Positions 17,032 to 27,112 of a stretch of DNA of 64,000 nt are shown in pieces. Position 1 is the stretch's first letter, and each line of letters starts with the position of its first letter. The notes beneath the pieces were generated by a model that ran no database searches, was not told the DNA's origin, and saw nothing but the letters and a program-made list of their open reading frames with translations. The DNA is from UBA7359 sp041689615 (GTDB lineage: Bacteria; Pseudomonadota; Gammaproteobacteria; Eutrophobiales; Eutrophobiaceae). Location of the stretch: assembly GCA_041689615.1 (NCBI GenBank), contig JBDNFW010000014.1, forward strand, positions 65,974 to 129,973. Reading direction: 5' to 3'. The translations under genes were made by a program, and so were the position numbers.

Positions 17032-19107
17032 TTAACTCTGTAGTTTGGAAATATCTGCTGTTTGTAAAAATAATGCACTCAAGTTACCCAGTAATGCCAG
17101 CCGATTCATTTTGGTTGCATCATCATCACAATTTACCATGACGTTATCAAAAAAGTTATCGACATTGTCGCGTAAGCCCGCTAGTTCAGTTAATGCTGAT
17201 TTATAATCACGATTCTCAATCATAGGCATTAGACGTTTTTGATAATCGGTTAATGATTTTGCCAGCGTAATCTCTGACTCTTCGACAAGTAAATTATTAT
17301 CTACTTCTTTAAGTGTAGACTCATCTGATTTTTTCAGGATATTACTGATGCGTTTATTTGCCGCAGCCAGACTCTCGGCTTCTGTTAGTTTTCTAAACTC
17401 AGTGACAGCGGTTAGCCTATGATGAAAGTCCAAAGGGTTGCTTGTGTTCACCGCAAGTACGGACTCAAATGTATCAGGACTGACGCCTTCATCCAGATAG
17501 TAGCGGCGCAAACGTTCCATTAAAAAGTGATAAACATCATCAACGACTTTTTTGGCATCTATCTCATTGGGATAATTTGATGCAGCCGTTACAATCAATT
17601 CTTTTAAATCAATATCCAGTTCGCATTCGATAATGATGCGTAATAGTCCGATCGCTGAGCGGCGCAAACCAAATGGGTCTTTATCTCCGGTCGGTACTTT
17701 ACCAATAGAAAATATGCCAATCAGGCTATCGATCTTTTCGCTGATAGCCAAACATTGTCCTAATGTTGTTGCAGGTAATTTGTCGCCAGCAAAACGGGGT
17801 TGATAATATTCTTCTAAAGCCACTGCGACATCGGTATCTTCACCATCAGCTTCAGCGTAATAACGCCCCATCGTGCCTTGTAACTCAGGAAACTCGGATA
17901 CCATTTCAGTCAATAAATCACATAAGCATAATTCAGCTGACCGTCTAGCGGCTTTAACATCAACGCTCAATAATTCTGCCAGACTTGAAACAGTTTTTAT
18001 TAAACGTTCTGATTTATCATGAAGTGTGCCAAGTTGCTTTTGATAAACTACTTTCTTTAATGATTCAATATGATTTGCCAGTCCGTGTTTTAAATCTCGT
18101 TCCCAGAAAAAAGCCGCATCACTGAGTCTTGGTTGTATTACACGTTCGTTACCACGTTTAATTAACTCTGGGTTCTTACTTTCGATATTGGCAACACTAA
18201 TGAAAGAGGGTAATAAATTTCCCTTCTCATCAACAACAGGAAAATATTTTTGATGATCCTGCATTGATGAAATCAAAACTTCTTTCGGTAACTTGAGAAA
18301 ATCAGAATTGAAATTACCTAAGAAACTGACAGGCCATTCAACCAATGCAGTCACTTCATCTAGCAAATCAGGATTGATAATAGCTTTGCCGTTATTTTTT
18401 TCTGCGATGACGTTAACCTGTGATTCAATTAAAGAACGGCGTTCATTGTAATCGGCTAAAACATGGGCTTCTTGTTTTAAGGTTTCAATATAGGTTTCGG
18501 GTGTTTTAATTGTGATGGCATCAGGGTGATGAAAACGATGACCAAAACTTTCTTTACCAGATGTTACTCCCATAATTTCACAATCAATTGTGACAATTCC
18601 AAATAAAATTAATACCCATTTTATTGGACGCACAAATTCAACCTCGCTGTCGCCCCAACGCATACGTTTGGCAATGGGTAAACGAGCTAAAGCGGATTCA
18701 ATGATTGCAGGAATGAGTTCGGATGTTGCTTTTCCTTTAACAACAGCATTAAAAGATAACCATGCGCCTTTATCCGTTTCCAGTTTTTCAAGTTGTTCGA
18801 CCTCAACACCGCAAGATCTGGCAAAACCTTCAGTTGCTTTTGTTGGTTTTCCTTGATCATCAAAAGCAGCAGCGACAGCAGGTCCTCGACGTTGTTGTTC
18901 TTTATCTTTCTGCGTTATTTCAAGATCGTTGATTAGAATTGAGAGTCGACGAGGTGTTGCATACCAGTTTGCTTCGCTGAACTTCAGCTCTTCTTCATGT
19001 AGCAATTTAACAATTTCTTCTTTAAAAGCGGTCGCCAGTTTTTTTAATGACTTGGGCGGTAACTCTTCAGTTCCAATCTCGATTAATAAATTTTGTGTCT
19101 TACTCAT
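17032..19107 (-). CDS. glyS: Glycyl-tRNA synthetase beta subunit
   Basis: The 691-aa beta subunit of the bacterial alpha2beta2 glycyl-tRNA synthetase, which contributes tRNA binding. The N-terminus (LLIEIGTEELPPKSL) and internal segments (YATPRRLSILI; SMQDHQKYFPV; DPFGLRRSAIGLLRI) are family hallmarks. Length is normal. It begins 15 nt after glyQ in the same operon. Confidence 0.96.
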   Translation of the reverse strand: MSKTQNLLIEIGTEELPPKSLKKLATAFKEEIVKLLHEEELKFSEANWYATPRRLSILINDLEITQKDKEQQRRGPAVAAAFDDQGKPTKATEGFARSCGVEVEQLEKLETDKGAWLSFNAVVKGKATSELIPAIIESALARLPIAKRMRWGDSEVEFVRPIKWVLILFGIVTIDCEIMGVTSGKESFGHRFHHPDAITIKTPETYIETLKQEAHVLADYNERRSLIESQVNVIAEKNNGKAIINPDLLDEVTALVEWPVSFLGNFNSDFLKLPKEVLISSMQDHQKYFPVVDEKGNLLPSFISVANIESKNPELIKRGNERVIQPRLSDAAFFWERDLKHGLANHIESLKKVVYQKQLGTLHDKSERLIKTVSSLAELLSVDVKAARRSAELCLCDLLTEMVSEFPELQGTMGRYYAEADGEDTDVAVALEEYYQPRFAGDKLPATTLGQCLAISEKIDSLIGIFSIGKVPTGDKDPFGLRRSAIGLLRIIIECELDIDLKELIVTAASNYPNEIDAKKVVDDVYHFLMERLRRYYLDEGVSPDTFESVLAVNTSNPLDFHHRLTAVTEFRKLTEAESLAAANKRISNILKKSDESTLKEVDNNLLVEESEITLAKSLTDYQKRLMPMIENRDYKSALTELAGLRDNVDNFFDNVMVNCDDDATKMNRLALLGNLSALFLQTADISKLQS

Positions 19108-19122
19108 TTTAGATTCAATTAT

Positions 19123-20043
19123 TTATTTTAATAATGGGAAGCCTAATGCTTCTCGGCTTTCATAAAAAGCTTGTGCGACTGCACGTGAAAGTGTTCTGAC
19201 GCGTAATATATATGCCTGGCGTTCTGTTACTGATATTGAGCCGCGAGCATCTAATAAATTAAACGCATGTGAAGCTTTCATCGTCATTTCATAAGCGGGT
19301 AATGGCAAACCTGCTTCAATCAATTTTTGTGATTCCTGTTCGCAGGTATCAAACCAGTCGAACAGCGAATCTATATTTGCTAATTCAAAATTATAACGAG
19401 ACATCTCAACTTCGTTTTGATGATAGATATCACCGTAGCTTATTTTGCGGTCACCATTTTCTGTCCAGATTAGATCAAAAACATTACTGCAATCTTGTAA
19501 ACACATGGCGATACGTTCCAGGCCATAGGTCATTTCACCGGTAACCGGTTTGCAATCCAGACCACCAATTTGTTGAAAGTAGGTGAATTGACTGATTTCC
19601 ATGCCATCCAGCCAAACTTCCCAGCCGAGACCCCAGGCACCTAAAGTGGGTGATTCCCAGTTGTCTTCAACAAAACGAATATCGTGTGCTTCGGTATCAA
19701 CACCGACTGCTTTAAGAGAATCCAGATAGAGTTGCTGAATATTATCCGGCGAAGGTTTTAACAATACTTGAAACTGATAGTAATGCTGCAGCCGATTCGG
19801 GTTTTCACCATAACGTCCGTCAGTTGGGCGTCGGCAAGGTTGTACATAGGCTGCTCGCCAAGGTTCAGGGCCGATTGCACGCAAAAATGTGGCTGGATGA
19901 AAAGTTCCTGCGCCCATTTCCATGTCATAGGGCTGGGCAATAATACAGCCGTGACCTGACCAATATTGTTGCAATGCAAAGATCAATTGCTGGAAGCTCA
20001 TTTGTGATCCGGAAATTTCTTTTTGTTTATTATCTTGAGACAT
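19123..20043 (-). CDS. glyQ: Glycyl-tRNA synthetase alpha subunit
   Basis: The 306-aa catalytic class II alpha subunit that forms glycyl-adenylate. Hallmarks are YWSGHGCIIAQPYDMEMGAG, FLRAIGPEPW, YVQPCRRPTDGRYGENPNR and TGEMTYGLERIAM. First gene of the glyQ-glyS-gmhB-plsC operon; its promoter must lie in 20044-20152, shared with the divergent unknown gene. Confidence 0.97.
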   Translation of the reverse strand: MSQDNKQKEISGSQMSFQQLIFALQQYWSGHGCIIAQPYDMEMGAGTFHPATFLRAIGPEPWRAAYVQPCRRPTDGRYGENPNRLQHYYQFQVLLKPSPDNIQQLYLDSLKAVGVDTEAHDIRFVEDNWESPTLGAWGLGWEVWLDGMEISQFTYFQQIGGLDCKPVTGEMTYGLERIAMCLQDCSNVFDLIWTENGDRKISYGDIYHQNEVEMSRYNFELANIDSLFDWFDTCEQESQKLIEAGLPLPAYEMTMKASHAFNLLDARGSISVTERQAYILRVRTLSRAVAQAFYESREALGFPLLK

Positions 20044-20152
20044 CTAGTTAAACCGTTTTAAGAGGCAGAAAGTATACCGTGTGTCGCTGACGATGTGTAT
20101 GGAGTGATTTTATGAATATAGTCCTCAAGGAATATTAGCAAAATGTCGATAA

Positions 20153-20731
20153 ATGTCGTATCTGAAACAAGTAATTCAAGGCAATATTTTGAGACAAATA
20201 TCAATTACCGTTCCCGAGACCGCACATTGGCATGCCCTGATAGGTAAGGCTGAGCATTTGGCACATCATTTATTGCCGCAAGGTATTGAAGATTATCTGA
20301 TCCGGCTTTTTATGCGTATTGAACAGGAAGAAACTGTTGTTTTCAGCAAAAAAGAAAATCAGGAAGCTGAGGCAAGTACGGAAAATAAATTACAGCGACT
20401 CGGTGATCAATGTTTAATGTTGTGTGGATTTTATCCTGAAGCCAGCGAAGAGTATGGCGTAGGAATGGATGAATTCATATCAATGGGCATGGAGTCGTAT
20501 AAAAAATTAGGTTCACTTGAATATGGTGAAAACGAAATGATTTTTGAATATCTGGCAGAGAATTTTGTACAGGTATCTAATTTGTTGTGTCACATCAACA
20601 GTTTTTCCGATAAGACTGTCAAAAGACAGTTTTATAAAACAGCAGAAGATCGCGAAGACTTTGTAGCGCCACATAGAAAAGTGGAAAATATTTCATTCAG
20701 TAGTCCTATTTCATATCGCGTATTGAATTAG
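20153..20731 (+). CDS. Uncharacterised helical protein
   Basis: A 192-aa soluble protein that I do not recognise. It has no signal peptide or membrane helix, an acidic middle (about residues 62-75) and mostly helical-looking sequence with a Cys-containing segment (DQCLMLCGFYPE). No convincing ribosome site precedes the ATG. Divergent from glyQ and 100 bp ahead of the HPt gene; a functional link with the HPt/c-di-GMP pair is possible but unproven. Confidence 0.6.
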   Translation: MSYLKQVIQGNILRQISITVPETAHWHALIGKAEHLAHHLLPQGIEDYLIRLFMRIEQEETVVFSKKENQEAEASTENKLQRLGDQCLMLCGFYPEASEEYGVGMDEFISMGMESYKKLGSLEYGENEMIFEYLAENFVQVSNLLCHINSFSDKTVKRQFYKTAEDREDFVAPHRKVENISFSSPISYRVLN

Positions 20732-20831
20732 CAGGCACAATACAAAATAAATGTTTTATATAAATTAGTTTCCAGATCCAATCAATCAGTAGGCTTAACG
20801 AGTGAAAATAATCAAAAAAAGAGGTGTATTA

Positions 20832-21212
20832 ATGAAACATAATAAGGTTAAAAGCATTACAACACTGGTAGATAATGATGTGTTAAATGAATTAAAGTCG
20901 ATCATGGAAGAAGAGTTTGCTGATGTATTACAAATCTTTCTGGATGAATCAGTGAACTTGATGTCAGAAATACATACTGCTTTTGAGGAAGAGTCCGATA
21001 ACATGACTAGAGCTGTACATACGCTTAAATTTTGTAGTAGAAATGTTGGCGCAATGCACTTGGGTATGATTTCAGAAAAAATGGAAGAGAATCTTATTAA
21101 CAAGGATATTGCTTCTGCTAAAAGTAAACTTGATGAATTACAGGATGTTTTTGCACAGTCTCACGTTCTAATAAAAAAATGTATGCAGGATAATATGGAT
21201 GAAGTAGCGTAA
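20832..21212 (+). CDS. Stand-alone HPt phosphotransfer protein
   Basis: A 126-aa protein with a histidine phosphotransfer domain: the phospho-acceptor His63 sits in AVHTLKFCSRNVGA, matching the HTLKGSSxNxGA pattern. The frame extends to a GTG at 20802, but the ATG at 20832 follows GAGGTG at proper spacing and is chosen. It lies 41 nt before a REC-PAS-GGDEF-EAL gene, so it probably feeds that receiver. It is also a suitable partner for the hybrid kinase at 11.4-15.6 kb, which lacks an HPt. Confidence 0.85.
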   Translation: MKHNKVKSITTLVDNDVLNELKSIMEEEFADVLQIFLDESVNLMSEIHTAFEEESDNMTRAVHTLKFCSRNVGAMHLGMISEKMEENLINKDIASAKSKLDELQDVFAQSHVLIKKCMQDNMDEVA

Positions 21213-21253
21213 TCATCATGTGAAAAGATGATATTGGGTTGCTAAAAAATAAA

Positions 21254-23410
21254 ATGGAAGCTAATAATAGTAAAAAAATATTAATTATTGATGACGATAA
21301 AGATATTCTTCAATTATTAGCGCTTAAGCTGCAAAAACAGCAATATATTATTATCGAAGCCACTGATGGCATTATGGGGCTTGAAAAGCTGAAATCAGAG
21401 TCTCCGGACATGGTCATCGCAGACGTAATGATGCCTGGGATGGATGGTTTTGAATTTTGTGAAAGAGCTTCTATATACAGCTCCGAGAAACACATCCCTA
21501 TTATGATCATGACCGCACAGGATGATCAGGAATCAGTTAATAAAGCCTACGAAAAAGGCGCTACCGATTTTATTACAAAACCAATCAATCAAGCCAAATT
21601 AAATCATCGTGTACAATTTTCATTACGTGCGAGTGAAATAGCTAAAAAACTGGCAAACAGAGAAAGACAATTATTGTCAGCGCAAAAAGTAGCAAAGATG
21701 GGTGGATGGACTTATGACATTGAGAAGAAACAGTTCCTCTGTTCAGATGAAGTTTCCAAAATCTTTGAAATAAAAAATTCAAAAATAATGTCTCATGAAG
21801 ATTTAATGAATTGTATTGACGGTGATGATGTAAGTCATGTTCGAGAGATTCTGGATAAAGCATCAATAGAAAAAAAGAATCATAGCATTGAGTATTCGAT
21901 AAAGGTTAGTGATGGTTCTACTAAACAAATTAGACAAATTATTGATGTGGACACTGATGGAGCGATAAAAGAAGGAAAAATATTTGGTATTTTTCAGGAT
22001 ATTTCCGATCTAAGAAATGCAGAGAAAAAAGTAAAGACTTTATCTTTATACGATAGTGTTACCGGCTTACCTAATCGTCAGTTTTTTAAACGACTGCTCA
22101 AAAAAACAATCGCATCATCCAAACGACATGATCGTCATTTTGCCCTGTTGGATATTAATCTGGATAAATTCATGCGTATTAACACTACGCTCGGCCATGA
22201 TGTTGGCGATAAATTGTTGGTGGCAGCGAGCCAGCGGTTAAGTCAAATTATTCGCGACTCTGATGTCCTTAATACGGAACATGATGAAATTCAATTTAGT
22301 TCGGGTTTGCTTTCTCATTTTGGCGGTGATGATTTTATTATTTTGCTTAATGATATCAAGAGTGCTGATGACGCAGCTAAGGTGGCATGTAGTATTAATA
22401 ATGCTTTTGAAAAATCATTTGAAATTTCGGGAGACGAGATTCATATGACAACAAGTATTGGTATTGGTATTTATCCGGAAGATGGAAATGATGTTGATAG
22501 TTTATTAAAAAAAGTAAGTGCTGCTTTACACAACGCAAAAGAAACAGGCAGGAATTGTTATCGTTTTTATACTGACTCAATGAATGCTTTGTCTTTCCAG
22601 CGCTTATCTATGGAAACAGGCTTACGTAAAGCTTTGGAACGAGAAGAGTTTTCACTTTACTATCAACCCAAGATTAGTTTAGTCGATGGAAGTATTACCG
22701 GCGCAGAGGCATTAATCAGATGGAATCATCCGGATATGGGCTTGGTGTCGCCCGCAGATTTTATTCCACTTGCCGAAAGCACAGGTTTAATTGTGCCGAT
22801 GACAGATTGGGTTATTGCGGAAGCTTGTAGACAACTCTCAACATGGAGTGAAAATAAATTCGAGCTTAATTCAGTCGCAATCAATATTACGCCCGCATCA
22901 TTATTGGATAAAAATATCAATGAACATGTCTTCAAACAATTGCGACTAGCCGGTGTTGAAGCGTCGCGACTTGATTTTGAAATAACTGAATCAGTATTAA
23001 TGGAAAACGTTGATGTCATATTACCCATACTTCATGAATTCAAGGATATGGGCGCCAGTATCTCTATAGATGATTTTGGTACAGGTTACTCATCGCTTAG
23101 TTATCTTAAGCGATTACCTATTTCAAAATTAAAGATAGATCAAAGTTTTATCCGCGATCTGATGCATGATAAAGATGATTCTATTATCGTTAATGCTGTT
23201 ATTTCACTGGCACATAACCTTGGTTTTCGGGTGATTGCAGAAGGTGTTGAAGAGAAAGAGCAACTTGAATATCTAAGAGAACACCATTGCGATGTGATAC
23301 AGGGATATTATTATTCGCGGCCTTTACCTGCGGATGAGTTTTATCAGTGGGCTATTAAATATGAATCGGATCAGCTCACAAACGAGCCAACAGCAATGGC
23401 CGGTTGCTAG
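21254..23410 (+). CDS. Response regulator with PAS, GGDEF and EAL domains (c-di-GMP turnover)
   Basis: A 718-aa cytosolic protein; ATG 21254 is preferred over the in-frame TTG at 21239. Domains: receiver (residues ~8-125, IIDDDKD, Asp in VIADVMMPGMDG, Lys in ITKPIN), PAS (~140-255), GGDEF (~265-430) and EAL (~440-710). The cyclase signature reads GGDDF (357-361), and no RxxD inhibitory site precedes it. The EAL domain keeps the phosphodiesterase residues: Glu485 in EALIRW, AINITP, FEITES, DDFGTGYSS, KIDQSF and AEGVE. It is therefore most likely an active phosphodiesterase with a possibly active or GTP-sensing cyclase domain, controlled by phosphorylation from the upstream HPt. Confidence 0.9.
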   Translation: MEANNSKKILIIDDDKDILQLLALKLQKQQYIIIEATDGIMGLEKLKSESPDMVIADVMMPGMDGFEFCERASIYSSEKHIPIMIMTAQDDQESVNKAYEKGATDFITKPINQAKLNHRVQFSLRASEIAKKLANRERQLLSAQKVAKMGGWTYDIEKKQFLCSDEVSKIFEIKNSKIMSHEDLMNCIDGDDVSHVREILDKASIEKKNHSIEYSIKVSDGSTKQIRQIIDVDTDGAIKEGKIFGIFQDISDLRNAEKKVKTLSLYDSVTGLPNRQFFKRLLKKTIASSKRHDRHFALLDINLDKFMRINTTLGHDVGDKLLVAASQRLSQIIRDSDVLNTEHDEIQFSSGLLSHFGGDDFIILLNDIKSADDAAKVACSINNAFEKSFEISGDEIHMTTSIGIGIYPEDGNDVDSLLKKVSAALHNAKETGRNCYRFYTDSMNALSFQRLSMETGLRKALEREEFSLYYQPKISLVDGSITGAEALIRWNHPDMGLVSPADFIPLAESTGLIVPMTDWVIAEACRQLSTWSENKFELNSVAINITPASLLDKNINEHVFKQLRLAGVEASRLDFEITESVLMENVDVILPILHEFKDMGASISIDDFGTGYSSLSYLKRLPISKLKIDQSFIRDLMHDKDDSIIVNAVISLAHNLGFRVIAEGVEEKEQLEYLREHHCDVIQGYYYSRPLPADEFYQWAIKYESDQLTNEPTAMAGC

Positions 23411-23421
23411 GACTATAAAGC

Positions 23422-24498
23422 TTATTCAGTATCTTCTTCTATAAATGTTTTGCCGCTATCACGTATAACAATATTTGAGCGCTTTTTAAGTACATCATAT
23501 TTAAATTCAGGAATTTCAAACCACCAACCTAATGTACGCGCATTCAAATTGCCGATAAACGCTTTAACATCTTCAATCTTGCCTTTGTCATCTTCCAGCA
23601 GAGCATCATCATATCTAAATTCAAATGAGGCGTAGGGCACATCATCGTGTAAGAAAGTAGTGATATTGGCAATAATGCCTTCAAAGGTAACAATCTGAGC
23701 CTGTATCTTGTCACCTTGTACTTCCAGTTTTTCCTGTGATCTGGCGCCATTGATTTGCATGTCTTGCAAGATACTGCCAAATCGTTTGATGATTAAATCA
23801 GAAGCAGGTTTTTTACCGAATGGTAAATTTTGTAACTCAAACTGTTCTTGTCCTTTTTCTTTTTTAATTAAGGTAAAGGTATCGCCATCAGTATGATCAA
23901 TGCGCACCGATTTAATCGCTTCAGCAGGAATATCAAAAAGTGTACGTTCAATCCAGTCTGTTTTTATGGCGCTTATGTCCATAACGCCATCGACCAAATA
24001 AGACAGAGGTTCATCCGGTTTGCGTACATAAAGACCAGGAGTACTTTGCGATGCACTACTGCGCCTTGGTTTGCCGACGATGATATTAACTAATTTATTT
24101 TTTTCTGCATCTTCTAAAGTAAATAATAATGATGTTGTGTCTTCAACTTCAGGACCTTCTACACCAAGGCGATGATAAAGTCGTGGCAGAGCTGTTTTTG
24201 CCGCATTAATTTTCAAGTCTATTGCACCGAGTACCGCACTTTTTACTTTATCAGCTAATGCAGGGTAACCATCAAATTCATCAATAACCCAAGCATTGTT
24301 AACGCGACTCAGGTTTATGGATTTAGCGTAACCGTTAATAGAAATATGACTAACCAACTCGATTTGTTCAGACAGTTTAGGGAAAAAAGCAGGTTTGTCT
24401 TTTTCTGACTGCGGTGCGCGTAGATTAACAAACACTGTTGCTGCAATAATTGCACAAACAGTAATAAGAGAAAGGACAAGGAGTTTATTCTTAAACAT
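23422..24498 (-). CDS. DUF4340 protein, partner of Gld-like ABC transporter
   Basis: A 358-aa protein with one N-terminal membrane helix (KLLVLSLITVCAIIAATVFV) and a large periplasmic part of repeated beta-rich modules (ISINGYAKSINLSRVNNAWVI-type), matching DUF4340. It follows the GldG-like gene by 3 nt and is the last of a four-gene ABC operon. In other bacteria DUF4340 proteins accompany the same ABC/GldG genes; their biochemical role is not established. Confidence 0.82.
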   Translation of the reverse strand: MFKNKLLVLSLITVCAIIAATVFVNLRAPQSEKDKPAFFPKLSEQIELVSHISINGYAKSINLSRVNNAWVIDEFDGYPALADKVKSAVLGAIDLKINAAKTALPRLYHRLGVEGPEVEDTTSLLFTLEDAEKNKLVNIIVGKPRRSSASQSTPGLYVRKPDEPLSYLVDGVMDISAIKTDWIERTLFDIPAEAIKSVRIDHTDGDTFTLIKKEKGQEQFELQNLPFGKKPASDLIIKRFGSILQDMQINGARSQEKLEVQGDKIQAQIVTFEGIIANITTFLHDDVPYASFEFRYDDALLEDDKGKIEDVKAFIGNLNARTLGWWFEIPEFKYDVLKKRSNIVIRDSGKTFIEEDTE

Positions 24499-24501
24499 AG
24501 C

Positions 24502-26376
24502 TTATGTCCGTTTAGTTGCTCGATAAATTCCGATCATCAATGCCAATAGTGTTATCAATAGCGGAATCAATCCGATATTAATAAAACGTAATTGCGCGCC
24601 CAGTGCTTCAATATTCTTTTTCAATTCATGTTGAACACCACGCAATTCTTTTCTTGTTGCCAGTCGTTCATTTCTGAATTGTTCAATTTCAGCGGTCAAT
24701 TTATTATTTAACAAATAGGATTTTTCGCTACCTTGTTCTTGTTGTAGATTTTGTATCTTCTTTTCAGTTTCATCAAGACTGGCTTGTAATAGTTTTTCAC
24801 GTTGACGAAATTGTTCTTCGGCTTTTTTGCGTATGGACTCTACTTTTACAAAGGGACGCGAGTACTTTCCGCGACCGCGTAAACTGATCATGTCAGTATT
24901 ACCAGAAAGATTTTCAATACTGTTGATGACAAAGTCACCGTTGTTTGCAATTGGTTGAGGTACATCAACTCCGAACATTTTTTGTGTGCGCACCCAGAAA
25001 TGATCCGCCATGATATCTGTATCCGATACAAGAATGACATTAATGTCACCTTCGCCGACAAAATTTTCATCAACTATTTGTTCACCACCTTCATCTTCAG
25101 CTGGGTTGCCATCTAGGAATGCTGAAGCTGCTTTCCCCATTACACGTGCTGCAAGCAGCAATTGTTTGTCGCCAGCTATAAAATTATTAAGAATGACAGT
25201 TGGGTCACGTTGAAAAAGAATTAAGTCACGTTCCAGTTTGCTTGATTGCTTCGATGTTTGAATCAAAGGTGTGATGCTCATGCCTTTATCTTCTTTAATT
25301 TCAATTGATCCAACTGTACCCATATGCACCAGATTCAATTCGCTGGTAGAAAAATCGTCAGCATTAAAATTATTTTGGGTCATTCTCAACCAGGGAAGGT
25401 AATCTATTTCCTGTGGGCCACGCGGACTGTTTGCCTGAACGCGCATGGCCGCATTTATATCGCCGACAATTTTCTCCTTACTCATTTCAAGTCCCCACTG
25501 TTCCAGTAGAGCGGGTAAATAAGAATCGAGCTTAGGCAAGGTATTCGGTTGCGCAGGATCGGGCTGCGATTTGTCCTGTTCAGCAAGCGGATCTAAAAAG
25601 ATAATCGCTTTACCGCCACGCAATAAGTATTGATCAATGGCGTAGAGTTCATCATTTTTTAGTTTCTTTGGATGCACCAACATTAATACATCCGTTTTTT
25701 GGTCAAGCTCGTCAATGTTGTTACTCAAGTCTTTTACATCAAAGAATTCTTTTAATGCATTAATGATCGTCCATGTCGGTTGGTCTGCATCATTTTCGTT
25801 CCCCATAATAGGCAGTTGTGAAATGACGCCAACGACGCGTTTGTCTGGATAAGCAAGGTTATAAATCAGTTTGGTAATATCATACTCAATTGCAGATTCT
25901 CTATTAGTCTGAAAGAAAGGGATCACCTTTTCATCATCGGTTGAATTCGTTCCAACCATACCGAAGTAAGCGCGTTCACTAGCGTTGTTAGCCTGAACAG
26001 TTTTAAGTCCGCTTGCGACAGCTTGATCTTCTGACTCGGAAAACGTTTCCGGATCAATAATGTTTAGAAGTAATTTTCCATTAGCATGTGCTGAATACTC
26101 TTCAAGCATATCTCTGACACGCACACCGTAATTTGCCAGTGATGGAAAATCACTCATTGCCTTTTGTGAGAAATAATAATCGAGTTGAACAGGTTCCTCC
26201 AGATTCTCGAGAATATTGATTGTACCTTTAGACAAGGTAAACAATTTGTTCTCTGTTAAATCAACACGCCAAGTTGTTAATGCAGTGTTGGCGAGAATTA
26301 CCAACGCAATAAATAAACACGTTGCCAGTATTAAACCTGTACCTGAAATAAGTTTTTTCTTAACAGATGATTTCAT
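24502..26376 (-). CDS. GldG-family ABC auxiliary protein
   Basis: A 624-aa protein with an N-terminal helix, a long extracytoplasmic GldG/ABC auxiliary domain (starting RVDLTENKLFTLSKGTINIL and including KAIIFLDPLAEQD), a coiled coil (about residues 530-590) and a C-terminal helix. The ATG at 26376 lies one base after the permease stop (TGATATG), which marks it as the true start; the frame is open ten codons further. Member of the ABC-permease-GldG-DUF4340 operon. GldG is needed for gliding in Bacteroidetes; no such role follows for this organism. Confidence 0.85.
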   Translation of the reverse strand: MKSSVKKKLISGTGLILATCLFIALVILANTALTTWRVDLTENKLFTLSKGTINILENLEEPVQLDYYFSQKAMSDFPSLANYGVRVRDMLEEYSAHANGKLLLNIIDPETFSESEDQAVASGLKTVQANNASERAYFGMVGTNSTDDEKVIPFFQTNRESAIEYDITKLIYNLAYPDKRVVGVISQLPIMGNENDADQPTWTIINALKEFFDVKDLSNNIDELDQKTDVLMLVHPKKLKNDELYAIDQYLLRGGKAIIFLDPLAEQDKSQPDPAQPNTLPKLDSYLPALLEQWGLEMSKEKIVGDINAAMRVQANSPRGPQEIDYLPWLRMTQNNFNADDFSTSELNLVHMGTVGSIEIKEDKGMSITPLIQTSKQSSKLERDLILFQRDPTVILNNFIAGDKQLLLAARVMGKAASAFLDGNPAEDEGGEQIVDENFVGEGDINVILVSDTDIMADHFWVRTQKMFGVDVPQPIANNGDFVINSIENLSGNTDMISLRGRGKYSRPFVKVESIRKKAEEQFRQREKLLQASLDETEKKIQNLQQEQGSEKSYLLNNKLTAEIEQFRNERLATRKELRGVQHELKKNIEALGAQLRFINIGLIPLLITLLALMIGIYRATKRT

Positions 26377-26377
26377 A

Positions 26378-27112
26378 TCAACTGGCCTTCTTCGCTTCGA
26401 TAACAACGACGTTAACGTACAACCAGAACGTAATTAGTGCACTGAAGTAAATGATGTCGCGTATATCAATCACACCTTTTTTAATTGACGTGAAGTGAGT
26501 TAAAAAACTGAAAGACGCAATTGCATCAACAATGGCTTGCGGTGCCCAGCCCTGAAATAAATCCAGTACCATTGGAAAGCCACTAAGAATAAACATAAAA
26601 CTAATAACAACACTGATAACGAATGCAATCACCTGACTTTTGGTAAAAGCAGAGATGCAAGAACCTATCGACAGAAATCCACCTGCCATAATTAAACTAC
26701 CGATATAACTTGCCATGATCACCGTGTTATCAGGATCGCCCAGATAATTAACCGTAATCCACATTGGAAATGTTAAGAACAAAGCAACAGCAGTAAAACT
26801 CCATGCTGCCAAAAATTTTCCTACAACCGCATCGGTAATCGATACCGGCAAGGTCATTAATAATTCAATCGTGCCGCTTTTTCGTTCATCCGACCAAAGT
26901 CGCATTGAAATTGCCGGAATTAAAAATAGATATAACCAGGGGTGAAAACGGAAGAACGGTTCCAGATCAGCCTGATTGCTTTCAAAAAAAGCGCCGAGAT
27001 AAAAAGTGAAAATTCCGGTCATGAATAAAAAGATAACGATAAAAACATAAGCCACAGGTGTAACAAAGTAGCTGGTGAATTCGCGTTTATAAATAGAAAA
27101 CAAGGTGCTCAT
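26378..27112 (-). CDS. ABC-2 type permease (GldF-like)
   Basis: A 244-aa inner-membrane permease with about six helices. The N-terminus (FSIYKREFTSYFVTPVAYVF) and the motif DERKSGTIELLMTLPVS are typical ABC-2 exporters of the GldF/NosY group. Its ATG overlaps the ATPase stop by 4 nt (ATGA). Works with the ATPase and GldG-like protein; the cargo is unknown. Confidence 0.9.
   Translation of the reverse strand: MSTLFSIYKREFTSYFVTPVAYVFIVIFLFMTGIFTFYLGAFFESNQADLEPFFRFHPWLYLFLIPAISMRLWSDERKSGTIELLMTLPVSITDAVVGKFLAAWSFTAVALFLTFPMWITVNYLGDPDNTVIMASYIGSLIMAGGFLSIGSCISAFTKSQVIAFVISVVISFMFILSGFPMVLDLFQGWAPQAIVDAIASFSFLTHFTSIKKGVIDIRDIIYFSALITFWLYVNVVVIEAKKAS

Noticed and set aside
20259..20280. TGGCAC followed by TTGCC as a further sigma-54 promoter
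   Set aside because: The spacing between GG and GC is longer than 10 nt and it lies inside a coding region.
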